From NCBI GenBank assembly GCA_023451735.1, contig JAEXYH010000088.1:1-64000 (forward strand): 64,000 bases of DNA. The letters run 5' to 3'. Position numbers and translations under genes: made by a program. Position 1 is the stretch's first letter; every line of letters starts with the position of its first letter. The notes under the pieces were generated by a model. That model was not told the DNA's origin. It did no database searches and saw only the letters and a program-made list of their open reading frames with translations. This DNA is from Pseudomonadota bacterium. GTDB taxonomy: Bacteria > Pseudomonadota > Alphaproteobacteria > Rhizobiales > Rhizobiaceae. Positions 17,484 to 27,589 of the stretch are shown here, in pieces.

Positions 17484-18188
17484 ATGTCGGAAGCAAAAGT
17501 GGCTATCGTAACGGCGGGCGGCAGCGGCATGGGGGCCGCCTCCGCAAAGCGGCTTGCTGCCGATGGGTACAAGGTTGCGATTCTGTCTTCTTCCGGCAAG
17601 GGAGAGGCGCTTGCGCAGGAGCTGGGTGGGATCGGCGTCACCGGCTCCAACCAGTCGAATGATGACCTGAAGCGGCTCATCGACACGACGATGGACGCTT
17701 GGGGCCGTGTCGATGTTCTGGTCAATAGTGCCGGTCACGGCCCACGTGCACAGATCATCGAGATCACCGACGAACAATGGCATACCGGTCTGGACGTCTA
17801 CCTGATGAACGTCATCCGCCCGGTGCGTCTGGTCGCTCCCATCATGCAGGCTCAGAAATCGGGAAGCATCGTCAACATCTCTACGGCCTGGGCTTTCGAG
17901 CCCTCTGCCATGTTCCCGACCTCGGCCGTCTTCCGCGCCGGCCTTGCGTCCTACACCAAGATTTTCGCCGATGCCTATGCTGCCGATAATGTACGGATGA
18001 ACAATGTCCTGCCGGGCTGGATCGACAGCCTGCCGGCCACAGAGGAGCGCCGCGAAGGCGTGCCGATGAAACGTTACGGAACCAGCGATGAGATTGCCGC
18101 GACCGTGGCCTTTCTGGCTTCGGAAGGTGCGAGTTATATTACCGGCCAGAACCTCAAGGTCGATGGTGGTCTGACGCGTTCGGTATAG
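17484..18188 (+). CDS. SDR-family protein with degenerate catalytic motif
   Basis: The start at ATG 17484 follows CAGGAGGC and gives 234 residues of Rossmann fold. The nucleotide-binding TAGGSGMGAASAKRLAADGY (residues about 10-29) and the NSAGHG motif are present, as is the C-terminal FLASEGASYITGQNLKVDGG of classical short-chain dehydrogenases. The catalytic YxxxK, however, is replaced: the matching segment reads SAVFR (about residues 147-151). It may bind NAD(P) without classical chemistry, or use a nearby Tyr/Lys (SYTK). Substrate unknown. Confidence 0.8.
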   Translation: MSEAKVAIVTAGGSGMGAASAKRLAADGYKVAILSSSGKGEALAQELGGIGVTGSNQSNDDLKRLIDTTMDAWGRVDVLVNSAGHGPRAQIIEITDEQWHTGLDVYLMNVIRPVRLVAPIMQAQKSGSIVNISTAWAFEPSAMFPTSAVFRAGLASYTKIFADAYAADNVRMNNVLPGWIDSLPATEERREGVPMKRYGTSDEIAATVAFLASEGASYITGQNLKVDGGLTRSV

Positions 18189-18206
18189 TGTCTCCGCATG
18201 GTGACG

Positions 18207-18860
18207 TCAGCGGGCGCTCGTAGCCGGCTGACGTCGTCCGCGCTTCCAGTTAAGCAGCGGCCGCCGGATGAGGCGGTAGAACACGAGAAGCCCTATCAAG
18301 GCGACATGGATAAATGGTCCCGAAGTCACTGATTTGACCGCGAGCACATAGTGGATCGCTCCGCCGATTGCGATCAGATAGATGAGCTTGTGAAGCCGGA
18401 TCCAGCCTTGCCCCATCTTTCGGATCGACCAGTTGTTTGATGTCACCGCAAGCGGAATAAGGAATAAAAGCGCTGCAAATCCGATCGTGATATAAGGCCT
18501 TCTTGCGATATCTCCGCCGACCGCTGCGAAATTGAGCTGCAGATCAAGCAGCAGATAAACGGAAAAATGCATCGCCACGTAATAGAAGGCCAAAAGACCG
18601 AGCGCCCGTCGATAGCGTATCCAGTTGATACCGAAGAGGTCGCGCAGAGGTGTGATGGCAAGCGTTGCAATGATCAGGCGCAGCGCCCAGATGCCGAGAA
18701 GATGCTCGAATGTCTTGACCGGATTGAAACCGAGCCCGCCCGTCGCCGCCTGGTAGAAATACCACGCGGCCGGACAGAGGCCGATGACATAGAGAGCCCA
18801 TATGCTTGCAGCGTGATAGCGCCGCGGCAGGGCAGGAATGGCGGCAGCAAGAGAAGCCAT
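18207..18860 (-). CDS. msrQ: Heme-binding membrane subunit MsrQ of the periplasmic methionine sulfoxide reductase
   Basis: The 217-residue protein has six hydrophobic helices of the ferric-reductase-like fold and the family segments ITPLRDLFGINWIRYRRALG, VAMHFSVYL and RLHKLIYLIAIGGAIHY, whose histidines are the heme ligands. MsrQ passes quinol-derived electrons to MsrP, which repairs oxidised methionine in the periplasm. It starts two bases after msrP ends, so they form one operon. Confidence 0.9.
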   Translation of the reverse strand: MASLAAAIPALPRRYHAASIWALYVIGLCPAAWYFYQAATGGLGFNPVKTFEHLLGIWALRLIIATLAITPLRDLFGINWIRYRRALGLLAFYYVAMHFSVYLLLDLQLNFAAVGGDIARRPYITIGFAALLFLIPLAVTSNNWSIRKMGQGWIRLHKLIYLIAIGGAIHYVLAVKSVTSGPFIHVALIGLLVFYRLIRRPLLNWKRGRRQPATSAR

Positions 18861-18862
18861 GC

Positions 18863-19807
<945 letters not shown>

Positions 19808-19895
19808 GGGATGTCTCCTCGGGCGCAATGCCTTTCCTTTGCTCTTATACGTAATCCCAAAGCTTTCGGTTTCACAGACACCCGAATTCTCTTCG

Positions 19896-19972
19896 GAACC
19901 ACGTTTACGTGAGAAAATTCGCACTTTCGAAGCTCATCCATCTTGGAACCGGTAGTGGGGATTCTCATTTGT
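19896..19972 (+). promoter_or_regulatory. Possible general-stress (EcfG/RpoE2-type) promoter elements ahead of the DUF4112 gene
   Basis: GGAAC at 19945-19949 is followed after 18 bases by TT, fitting the loose rhizobial RpoE2 pattern GGAAC-N18/19-TT, 29 bases ahead of the DUF4112 start. A further GGAAC at 19895-19899 has similar spacing to TT. The -10 part lacks the preferred GTT, and such matches are expected by chance in this much DNA. Confidence 0.3.
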
Positions 19973-20000
19973 AACTGTGAACGAAGATGGAGGATTGCGC

Positions 20001-20414
20001 ATGGCGACAAAGACCTGGGATGCCGCCAGCGAGCGGTTCGTCAAGGACGATCTGGATCACGTCGAAAAACTTCGGCGCCTGAGGCGTCTGCATGCTATCG
20101 CGCGGCTGATGGACACGGCGATCCGCATTCCGGGCACCGGCATCCGTTTCGGCGCTGATTCAGTGTTTGGCCTTATCCCGGTCGTCGGCGACGCCGGTGG
20201 TGCTCTGGTTGGTCTTTATATCGTCAACGAAGCGCGCCGTATGGGCATGCCGCCCGCAAAACTGGTCCAGATGCTCGGCAATCTCGGCGTGGATGCCGTC
20301 GTCGGCAGCGTTCCTGTCGCCGGTGATCTGTTCGACCTGTTCTTCAAGTCCCACCGCCGCAACTTCGACCTGATCCTCGAACACTTCGGCATGCGACGGG
20401 AAGATCTGCGCTAG
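20001..20414 (+). CDS. DUF4112 domain protein
   Basis: ATG 20001 with GGAGG ahead gives 137 residues. Two related hydrophobic stretches, VFGLIPVVGDAGGALVGLYI and AVVGSVPVAGDLFDLFF, are the DUF4112 signature and probably insert in the inner membrane. The N-terminus is charged and helical (DHVEKLRRLRRLHAIARLMD). Function is unknown. It is transcribed away from msrPQ. Confidence 0.8.
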   Translation: MATKTWDAASERFVKDDLDHVEKLRRLRRLHAIARLMDTAIRIPGTGIRFGADSVFGLIPVVGDAGGALVGLYIVNEARRMGMPPAKLVQMLGNLGVDAVVGSVPVAGDLFDLFFKSHRRNFDLILEHFGMRREDLR

Positions 20415-20573
20415 CATCGGGCACTCCGAACCGTACCGTACCGTACTGATTTGCGGATAACCGGCAGTGACAGTGCTTTGCAGTTGGGCTAGGACATCTT
20501 TCAAAAATGGGCCCTTTTATGTCTCTGCCGAGGAGCGGATAGACTAAGGGGCCTGATCGAGCGAGGAAAGACC

Positions 20574-22409
20574 ATGCCTGTTTATCGTTCCAGAACCACC
20601 ACTCACGGCCGTAACATGGCCGGCGCACGCGGCCTTTGGCGCGCCACCGGTATGAAGGACGGCGATTTCGGCAAGCCGATCATTGCGGTAGTCAATTCCT
20701 TCACGCAGTTCGTACCGGGCCACGTGCATCTGAAAGATCTCGGCCAACTGGTCGCCCGTGAGATCGAGGCCGCCGGTGGTGTCGCCAAGGAGTTCAATAC
20801 AATCGCGGTCGATGACGGCATCGCCATGGGCCATGACGGCATGCTCTATTCGCTGCCGTCGCGCGAAATCATCGCCGACTCGGTCGAGTACATGGTCAAT
20901 GCGCATTGCGCCGATGCGATGGTCTGCATCTCCAACTGCGACAAGATCACCCCCGGCATGCTGAACGCCGCGATGCGCCTCAACATCCCGGCCGTCTTCG
21001 TTTCGGGTGGCCCGATGGAAGCCGGCAAGGCAACGATCCATGGCAAGAAGGTTGCGCTCGATCTCGTCGATGCCATGGTCGCCGCTGCCGATGAAAGCTA
21101 TACCGACGAGGAGGTCGAGACCATTGAACGGTCCGCCTGTCCCACCTGTGGCTCTTGCTCCGGCATGTTCACCGCCAACTCGATGAATTGCCTGACGGAG
21201 GCGCTCGGTCTGTCCTTGCCGGGTAACGGCTCGACGCTCGCCACCCATTCGGATCGCAAGCGTCTCTTCGTTGAAGCCGGCCATCTGATCGTCGATCTTG
21301 CCCGTCGTCATTATGAGCAGGATGACATGACTGTCCTGCCGCGCAACATCGCCACCAAACAGGCTTTCGAGAACGCCATGTCGCTCGATATCGCCATGGG
21401 GGGGTCTACCAATACCGTGTTGCACATCCTGGCCGCAGCCTATGAAGGCGGCGTCGATTTCGGCATGGAAGACATCGATGCGCTGTCGCGCAGGGTGCCG
21501 TGCCTGTCGAAGGTCGCGCCAGCCAAGCAGGACGTCCACATGGAAGATGTCCACCGCGCCGGTGGCATCATGCGTATCCTCGGTGAACTCGATCGTGGCG
21601 GCCTGATTAATCGCGATTGCTTCACGGTCCATGAGGCGACGCTGGGCGATGCCATCGACCGCTGGGATATCACCCGGACCAATTCCGAATCCGTCCGCGA
21701 ATTCTTCAAGGCTGCCCCCGGCGGCGTGCCCACCCAGGTTGCCTTCTCGCAGTCCTCGCGTTGGGACGAGCTTGATACGGACGCGGAAAAGGGCGTCATC
21801 CGTTCGGTTGAAAAGCCGTTCTCCAAGGACGGTGGTCTCGCCGTACTCTACGGCAATATCGCGCTCGACGGCTGCATCGTGAAGACCGCCGGCGTCGACG
21901 AATCGATCCTGAAATTCACCGGCCCGGCCGTTGTATTCGAAAGCCAGGACGCGGCGGTAAAGGGCATCCTCAACAACGAGGTCAAGGCCGGCGATGTCGT
22001 TGTCATCCGTTACGAAGGCCCGAAGGGCGGCCCGGGCATGCAGGAGATGCTCTATCCGACGAGCTACCTGAAATCGAAGGGTCTCGGCAAGGCCTGTGCG
22101 CTGATTACCGACGGGCGCTTTTCCGGCGGCACGTCCGGCCTGTCGATTGGTCACGCCTCGCCGGAAGCCGCACAGGGTGGTGCAATCGGCCTCGTTCAGC
22201 CGGGTGACATGATCGAGATCGATATCCCGAACCGGACGATCAATCTCAAGGTTTCCGACGCCGAGCTTTCCGCCCGGCGCCATGAACAGGACGCGCTCGG
22301 CTGGAAACCGGCCGCTCCCCGCAAGCGCAACGTCACGACGGCGTTGAAGGCCTATGCCGCCTTCGCCGCCTCCGCCGACAAGGGCGCGGTGCGGATATTG
22401 CCGGAATAA
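20574..22409 (+). CDS. ilvD: Dihydroxy-acid dehydratase
   Basis: The 611-residue enzyme turns 2,3-dihydroxy acids into 2-keto acids in valine, isoleucine and pantothenate synthesis. Iron-sulfur ligand cysteines are in ISNCDKITPGM (near 123) and CPTCGSCSGMFTANSMN (near 190); GRFSGGTSGLSIGH lies near 515. Length and start (MPVYRSRTTTHGRNMAGARG) match IlvD. It stands alone, with its own terminator. Confidence 0.97.
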   Translation: MPVYRSRTTTHGRNMAGARGLWRATGMKDGDFGKPIIAVVNSFTQFVPGHVHLKDLGQLVAREIEAAGGVAKEFNTIAVDDGIAMGHDGMLYSLPSREIIADSVEYMVNAHCADAMVCISNCDKITPGMLNAAMRLNIPAVFVSGGPMEAGKATIHGKKVALDLVDAMVAAADESYTDEEVETIERSACPTCGSCSGMFTANSMNCLTEALGLSLPGNGSTLATHSDRKRLFVEAGHLIVDLARRHYEQDDMTVLPRNIATKQAFENAMSLDIAMGGSTNTVLHILAAAYEGGVDFGMEDIDALSRRVPCLSKVAPAKQDVHMEDVHRAGGIMRILGELDRGGLINRDCFTVHEATLGDAIDRWDITRTNSESVREFFKAAPGGVPTQVAFSQSSRWDELDTDAEKGVIRSVEKPFSKDGGLAVLYGNIALDGCIVKTAGVDESILKFTGPAVVFESQDAAVKGILNNEVKAGDVVVIRYEGPKGGPGMQEMLYPTSYLKSKGLGKACALITDGRFSGGTSGLSIGHASPEAAQGGAIGLVQPGDMIEIDIPNRTINLKVSDAELSARRHEQDALGWKPAAPRKRNVTTALKAYAAFAASADKGAVRILPE

Positions 22410-22434
22410 GGCATCGAACCAGATCGATATCACC

Positions 22435-22469
22435 AAAGCCCCGCACGGTTAGCTCGGCGGGGCTTCTTT
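22435..22469 (+). terminator. Terminator of ilvD
   Basis: AAGCCCCGC (22436-22444) pairs with GCGGGGCTT (22457-22465) over a 12-base loop, with a short T-rich end (CTTTC). Confidence 0.8.
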
Positions 22470-22595
22470 CACTCGCCCTGTCAAGATCGCCACAGTTGAG
22501 GCGCAGCATGTCGAGGTGATCGGCCATGTGACACGCGAGCTTGTGGATGTGACGATTGCAACTCTTTCAAGCATTCTTGACCGCTAATCCATGGG

Positions 22596-22955
22596 TCACA
22601 GCGGCCGGCTGAGCCCCTCGTAAGCCTCGTTAAGCTGTTTCATGCGTTCGGTATAGGCATTCGTCAGGCAGGCCGCGTCACCGCCGCAGGCCTGGCGCTT
22701 CTTCAGCCATGCGCTCTGCTCCTCGCGCAGCGTGTCGCGATTGCCCATGGCGAGCAGGCTGGTGAGAATGTCGAATGTTGTGACCATCTTCACATCAGCA
22801 TCGTTGAGTGCGCGGGTTTCGCAGATCACTTTCTCGTCGGGCGCAAGGTCGGTCCGCTCACAATCGAAACTTGCTGCTGCTGCCGGCATGGGAAGAGCGG
22901 GCCCGAGCGTGATGCCGATGATACCCAAAACAGCCAGTCGCGATTTCATAGTCAT
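22596..22955 (-). CDS. Exported LprI-like (DUF1311) protein
   Basis: The 119-residue protein has a signal peptide ending at about ALPMPAAAA and a mature domain with CERTDLAPDEKVICE and LKKRQACGGDAACLTNAY, the spaced cysteines of the LprI-like (lysozyme-inhibitor) family. Its likely place is the periplasm. Inhibition of lysozyme is known for the mycobacterial member only. It follows the YkvA-like gene by 26 bases on the same strand. Confidence 0.75.
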   Translation of the reverse strand: MTMKSRLAVLGIIGITLGPALPMPAAAASFDCERTDLAPDEKVICETRALNDADVKMVTTFDILTSLLAMGNRDTLREEQSAWLKKRQACGGDAACLTNAYTERMKQLNEAYEGLSRPL

Positions 22956-22981
22956 ACTCCTGATCTTGCATAGGAGCTTGC

Positions 22982-23356
22982 TCAGAACAAATCCCCGAGG
23001 CTCCAGCCAATGAAGATGATGCAGGCGAGCCAGATGGCAAGGATGAAGGCGAGGCCCGCGCGGCTGGCGGGACGTGTCGACCGTTGTTCTGCCGCCAGCC
23101 GGAACTCCGACATCAGTGCATGCGGTACGAGCCGGATAGCCAGAAGAATGCCGAGCGGCACGAGAATCAGGTCATCGAGATAACCGAGAACCGGAATGAA
23201 ATCGGGAATAAGGTCGATCGGGGAAAGCGCATAGGCTGCGACTGCTCCCGCCACCAGCTTGGCGGTCAGCGGCACACGCGGGTCGCGGGCGGCAAGCCAC
23301 AAGGCGATGATGTCGCGCTTGAGGGTCTTTGCCCATGCTTTTGCCTTTTTCAGCAT
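22982..23356 (-). CDS. YkvA/DUF1232 family membrane protein
   Basis: The 124-residue protein has the DUF1232 signature YALSPIDLIPDFIPVLGYLD (about residues 42-61), a basic N-terminal helix and a final transmembrane helix (FILAIWLACIIFIGWSL). Role unknown; related proteins sit in the inner membrane. It is probably co-transcribed with the LprI-like gene downstream. Confidence 0.8.
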   Translation of the reverse strand: MLKKAKAWAKTLKRDIIALWLAARDPRVPLTAKLVAGAVAAYALSPIDLIPDFIPVLGYLDDLILVPLGILLAIRLVPHALMSEFRLAAEQRSTRPASRAGLAFILAIWLACIIFIGWSLGDLF

Positions 23357-23486
23357 CTTCTTATCCCAGTTCCGTGGCTGAACCCCATATAGACGAACGG
23401 GTGGTCGATTTGTCTGGTCACGGACATCTTTATTTTCCAGCCTCCGGCGCTAAAACTCGATCCGGAAATTTGCAAAGAGGAATCAA

Positions 23487-24890
23487 ATGCCCAGCCTGCT
23501 CAAGCATATGTCGGTCGGTCTTCTCGCTCTGGCCGTGATTTGTCCCGCAGCGTCTTATGCGCAGGATGGCAAGACGGTTCCCCAGAGCCGCCAGGAGATG
23601 CAGTTATCCTTCTCTCCGCTCGTCAAGCAGACGTCCGGTGCCGTTGTCAATGTCTACGCCGAACGTCTCGTCCAGCGCCCGAACATGTATACGGGCGACC
23701 CCTTTTTCGATCAGTTCTTCGGCCAGCGCATGCCGAACCGTTCGGAAAAGCAGTCCTCTCTCGGTTCGGGCGTAATCCTGTCGCACAATGGCTTGGTCGT
23801 CACCAATAACCACGTCATTCAGGGTGCAGACGATATCAAGATCGCACTCGCTGATGGTCGCGAGTTCCCGTGCGAACTGGTGCTGAAGGATGAGAGCGTC
23901 GACCTTGCGGTGCTGCGCATCAAGAGCAAGGAGAATTTCCCTGTTCTCGCCATCGCCGATTCGGATCGCACTGAGGTTGGCGATCTTGTCCTGGCGATCG
24001 GCAATCCGTTCGGCGTCGGGCAGACTGTCACGAGCGGCATCGTCTCCGCTCTGGCTCGCAATCAGGTATCGAGTGGAGACTTCGGCTTCTTCATCCAGAC
24101 CGATGCGTCGATCAATCCGGGCAATTCCGGCGGCGCGCTGATGAACATGAACGGCGAGTTGATCGGCATCAACACGGCGATCTTTTCCCGTGGCGGTGGT
24201 TCCAATGGTGTCGGGTTCGCCATCCCCGCCAATCTCGTGAAGGCTTTCCTGGTAGCCGCGGAGGAGGGCAAGACGACCTTCGAGCGACCCTATGTCGGCG
24301 CGACCTTCGATGCCGTCACTTCTGACGTTGCTGAAGCACTTGGCCTGAAGGCTGCCCGTGGCGCGTTGGTCGTCCGGACCGTGGAAGGTGGCCCTGCCGA
24401 CAAGGCGGGCCTGAAGCCCGGGGAAGTGATCACCGCCGTCAACGGCGTGGCGGTCGAACATCCCGATGCCCTCGGTTATCGTCTGACGACGGCCGGCCTC
24501 GGTAAACAGGCTGATCTGACCGTCCAGACCAGCGATGGACAGCGGGAAATGAGGATGCTGCTCAACACCGCGCCGGAAACGACGCCGCGCGACGAACGCC
24601 TGATCGAGGGGCGCAACCCCTTCGCCGGCCTGCATGTCGCGAACCTGTCGCCCAAGCTTGCAACTGAACTGCACCTGGCGACCGACAAGAGCGGCGTCGT
24701 CGTTACCGACGTGACCCGTGGTTCGCCCTCGGGGCGCCTTGGCTTCCAGCCAAACGATATCATCGTTTCGATCAATGGCAGCACGGTAAACACCACCAAG
24801 ACACTCGAAAATATGCTGGACGAAGACCCGAGCTTCTGGCGCGTGGAAATCGAACGTGGCGGTCAGCGTATTCGGCAATTTTTCAGATGA
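23487..24890 (+). CDS. Deg/HtrA-type periplasmic serine protease
   Basis: The 467-residue protein has a signal peptide (cleavage near ASYAQ), a trypsin-like domain with the triad in NNHVI (His, near 110), DLAVLRI (Asp) and NPGNSGGALMN (Ser near 215), and two PDZ domains (about 265-350 and 375-465). It degrades or refolds damaged envelope proteins. The stop overlaps rarA by four bases. It is one of several Do-like proteases usual in rhizobia; the exact member (DegP, DegQ) cannot be set. Confidence 0.93.
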   Translation: MPSLLKHMSVGLLALAVICPAASYAQDGKTVPQSRQEMQLSFSPLVKQTSGAVVNVYAERLVQRPNMYTGDPFFDQFFGQRMPNRSEKQSSLGSGVILSHNGLVVTNNHVIQGADDIKIALADGREFPCELVLKDESVDLAVLRIKSKENFPVLAIADSDRTEVGDLVLAIGNPFGVGQTVTSGIVSALARNQVSSGDFGFFIQTDASINPGNSGGALMNMNGELIGINTAIFSRGGGSNGVGFAIPANLVKAFLVAAEEGKTTFERPYVGATFDAVTSDVAEALGLKAARGALVVRTVEGGPADKAGLKPGEVITAVNGVAVEHPDALGYRLTTAGLGKQADLTVQTSDGQREMRMLLNTAPETTPRDERLIEGRNPFAGLHVANLSPKLATELHLATDKSGVVVTDVTRGSPSGRLGFQPNDIIVSINGSTVNTTKTLENMLDEDPSFWRVEIERGGQRIRQFFR

Positions 24891-26203
24891 GCAACGATCT
24901 GTTCTCTCCTCGTATCCCCGATGATGTCGCCAACAGGAGGCCGCTGGCTGACCGGCTGCGGCCGACAACACTGGGTGAAGTCACTGGTCAGTCACATCTG
25001 ACGGGAGAGGATGGTGCGCTGCGCCGCATGATCGCATCGGGCACGCTTGGCTCGATGATCTTCTGGGGACCGCCCGGCACCGGCAAGACCACCGTTGCCC
25101 GTCTTCTCTCCGGTGAAACAGGGCTCGCCTTCGAGCAGATCTCAGCCATTTTTTCCGGCGTGGCCGATCTGAAGAAGGTTTTCGAAACAGCCCGCCTGCG
25201 CCGCATGGATGGCCGACAGACATTGCTGTTCGTCGACGAGATCCATCGCTTCAACCGTGCCCAGCAGGATAGTTTCCTGCCGGTCATGGAAGATGGCACC
25301 GTCATCCTTGTCGGCGCGACGACGGAAAATCCGAGTTTTGAGCTCAATGCCGCTCTTTTGTCCCGCGCCCGTGTCCTGACGTTCAGGGCACATGACGAGG
25401 AAAGCCTGCGGGAACTGCTGAAGCGTGCCGAAGAAGTGGAAAGCCGGCCGCTGCCGCTTGATGAGGATGCAAGAGCAACCCTCATTCGTATGGCCGATGG
25501 CGATGGCCGGGCGGTACTGACATTGGCGGAAGAGGTCTGGCGTGCAGCAAGGGAAGGGGAGGTTTTCGACACTTCAGGCCTGACCGAGATCGTCCAGCGT
25601 CGTGCACCGGTCTACGACAAGGGGCAGGACGGCCATTACAATCTGATCTCGGCCCTGCACAAATCAGTGCGTGGATCGGATCCCGATGCAGCGCTCTATT
25701 ATCTCGCTCGCATGTTCGATGCCGGTGAGGATCCGCTCTATCTCGGTCGCCGGCTGGTGCGGATGGCCGTGGAGGATATCGGCCTTGCCGATCCGCAGGC
25801 GCTCGTCGTCTGCAATGCCGCCAAGGACGCCTATGACTATCTTGGGTCACCGGAAGGCGAACTGGCGCTTGCCAATGCCTGCGTTTATCTCGCCACTGCG
25901 CCGAAATCGAATGCTGTCTACACCGCCTTCAAGTCCGCTATGCGGGCCGCCAAGGAGAACGGCTCGCTTCTGCCGCCCAAGCACATCCTCAATGCACCGA
26001 CCAAGCTGATGAAGCAGGAGGGGTATAACGAGGGGTATCGCTACGATCACGACGAGCCTGACGCCTTTTCCGGTCAGAACTATTTCCCTGAAAAGATGGG
26101 TCGCCAGACGTTTTATGATCCGCCGGAGCGCGGTTTCGAACGGGAAATTCGCAAAAGGCTGGATTGGTGGTCCAAGCTGCGCCGGGAGCGTGGCGAACCC
26201 TGA
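24887..26203 (+). CDS. rarA: Replication-associated recombination protein A (AAA+ ATPase)
   Basis: The 438-residue protein has Walker A GPPGTGKTTVARLLSG near residue 64, Walker B LLFVDEIHRFN near 115 and the sensor VGATTENPSFELNAALLSRA. The C-terminal half has DPDAALYYLARMFDAGEDPL and the NAYR-like cluster region typical of RarA/MgsA. It acts at stalled replication forks. Overlap with the deg gene suggests a single transcript, an arrangement common in Rhizobiaceae. Confidence 0.95.
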   Translation: MSNDLFSPRIPDDVANRRPLADRLRPTTLGEVTGQSHLTGEDGALRRMIASGTLGSMIFWGPPGTGKTTVARLLSGETGLAFEQISAIFSGVADLKKVFETARLRRMDGRQTLLFVDEIHRFNRAQQDSFLPVMEDGTVILVGATTENPSFELNAALLSRARVLTFRAHDEESLRELLKRAEEVESRPLPLDEDARATLIRMADGDGRAVLTLAEEVWRAAREGEVFDTSGLTEIVQRRAPVYDKGQDGHYNLISALHKSVRGSDPDAALYYLARMFDAGEDPLYLGRRLVRMAVEDIGLADPQALVVCNAAKDAYDYLGSPEGELALANACVYLATAPKSNAVYTAFKSAMRAAKENGSLLPPKHILNAPTKLMKQEGYNEGYRYDHDEPDAFSGQNYFPEKMGRQTFYDPPERGFEREIRKRLDWWSKLRRERGEP

Positions 26204-26213
26204 CGCCAAACGG

Positions 26214-27032
26214 TCAGAGATGTTCCGTTATCCATTGTTCCGCCAGGCTCGTCCAAGCCGCATGCGTGCCGGACTTGTCCCTGAGCGCAAAGCCATGGGG
26301 AGCCTTTCCGAAGATATGCGCGTCCACCTCACGCTTTGCCTTGTGGGCTGATCTGATCAGGTTAAGCACATGGTCGACCGGCACCGATTCGTCATGTAAC
26401 GCATAGGCCAGAAATAGCGGTATCTTCGGCATGCCGTGCGGTATCGCCGCGATACCAACCGGCCACTCGTCATAAAAGGCCTGTTTCTCGACAGGAGGAT
26501 AGTCGGGTTTTCCCGCGGGTGCTTTGTAATCCTTGTGGTTTGCATTCACAGGGGCATAGGCAATGATTGCGCCTTTCGCAGCAAGCGGATGGTCCTGGCA
26601 GGCCATCACCCCGGCGAGATGCCCTCCCGAAGACAGGCCGACATGGAAAAGCGGCAGATGCGAACCGCGGCGATGCAGATAATCGAGACAGGTGATTGCG
26701 TCAGTCAGCGCAATATCTTTCGGATGAACACCATCCAAGGCTGCGGAGCCGGGCAACCGATGGGTTACCACATAGGCGTCGATCGAGAGCGAGTTGAGCC
26801 ACCGCGCGGGTTCGACGCCTTCCTTGTCATGCATCAGTTTCAGATAACCGCCACCGGGATAGACGAGTGCCTGCGCTTTTGGCTTTGCGACACGATAGGC
26901 ATGGAGTTCCAGTCGCCGGATCGTTTCGTAAGTCCGGTCCGGCCATGAGCCAATCAACTGGTTGGGCTCGTCATCCGAAAGCGGAATGACGTCTCCATCC
27001 ATGATGGTCTCAAGATATTGCATGTCCGTCAA
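26214..27032 (-). CDS. Alpha/beta-hydrolase (acetyl-esterase-like)
   Basis: The 272-residue protein has the esterase-lipase core: an oxyanion region YPGGGYLKL, nucleophile GLSSGGHLAG (Ser near 147), acid HDESVPVDH (Asp near 214) and His in KAPHGFALRD. It resembles the xylan/carbohydrate acetyl-esterase-like group (BD-FAE), so it probably cleaves acyl esters in the cytoplasm. The TTG at 27032 sits eight bases after GGAGG and is preferred over ATG 27023. Confidence 0.8.
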   Translation of the reverse strand: MTDMQYLETIMDGDVIPLSDDEPNQLIGSWPDRTYETIRRLELHAYRVAKPKAQALVYPGGGYLKLMHDKEGVEPARWLNSLSIDAYVVTHRLPGSAALDGVHPKDIALTDAITCLDYLHRRGSHLPLFHVGLSSGGHLAGVMACQDHPLAAKGAIIAYAPVNANHKDYKAPAGKPDYPPVEKQAFYDEWPVGIAAIPHGMPKIPLFLAYALHDESVPVDHVLNLIRSAHKAKREVDAHIFGKAPHGFALRDKSGTHAAWTSLAEQWITEHL

Positions 27033-27177
27033 AGCTGTTTCCTCCCTGCAGCGTCCTCATCACGTCCTGGTGAAGAGACGCGCATGGTGTTCACAGAACA
27101 CACCGCGATCAAGATGATAAGGCCACGCATCTTGACGCATCAGGGATGCGCGCCTCTAAGGTTCTGTGGCGAATTGA

Positions 27178-27492
27178 TCAGGAATCCTGCTTTTGCGGGC
27201 TCTGCAGGGCCGGAGCAGGAATGAGTTTGACGGAAGATTCCGCCAGCCCGTGGTGACCTTCCATGTCGACGATCAGGTGCCAGTGCCCGTTCTCCGGGAT
27301 AACCAGCCGAACAGGTGATTTGCGCGTGACCCCGCCGACATATTTGAAATCGAGACGCTCGGTAAATCGCTGGTAGTTCACCGCATTCATCAGGCGGATG
27401 TTGTTGACGGCGCTCAACGTCACCTCGATCGCGGTCCCCGCGCGCTGAGCTTTGAGGTCGTAATGGGTGAAACGGAAATTCGGCCCTGTCAT
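27178..27492 (-). CDS. DUF1883 domain protein
   Basis: The 104-residue protein has the family pattern FRFTHYDLKAQRAGTAIEVT, then NNIRLMNAVNYQRF and the closing strand PENGHWHLIVDMEG. DUF1883 proteins are small single-domain beta-rich proteins of unknown role, sometimes attached to TIR domains; none is present here. The gene is divergent from the candidate small RNA at 27590-27726. Confidence 0.8.
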   Translation of the reverse strand: MTGPNFRFTHYDLKAQRAGTAIEVTLSAVNNIRLMNAVNYQRFTERLDFKYVGGVTRKSPVRLVIPENGHWHLIVDMEGHHGLAESSVKLIPAPALQSPQKQDS

Positions 27493-27557
27493 GTCAGTCT
27501 CTTTGCTACCCTATCCAGAGTTGCGCAATCTTAGTCGCTGCCGGGTTAAGGATTGGT

Positions 27558-27588
27558 GGAACCTAACCTCTTCTGGCGGGTTATATTG
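27558..27588 (+). promoter_or_regulatory. EcfG/RpoE2-type general-stress promoter
   Basis: GGAAC (27558-27562) is followed after 17 bases by GTTAT (27580-27584). This matches the alphaproteobacterial general-stress sigma pattern GGAAC-N16/17-(C)GTT, and also GGAAC-N18-TT described for rhizobial RpoE2. The next plus-strand element is the hairpin series ending at a terminator. Confidence 0.55.
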
Positions 27589-27589
27589 G

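Noticed and set aside
22450..22587. Protein-like short frame on the plus strand after ilvD (ends VIGHVTRELVDVTIATLS...)
   Set aside because: It runs between two stops with no usable start and begins in the ilvD terminator. It could be a gene remnant, but there is too little to support it.
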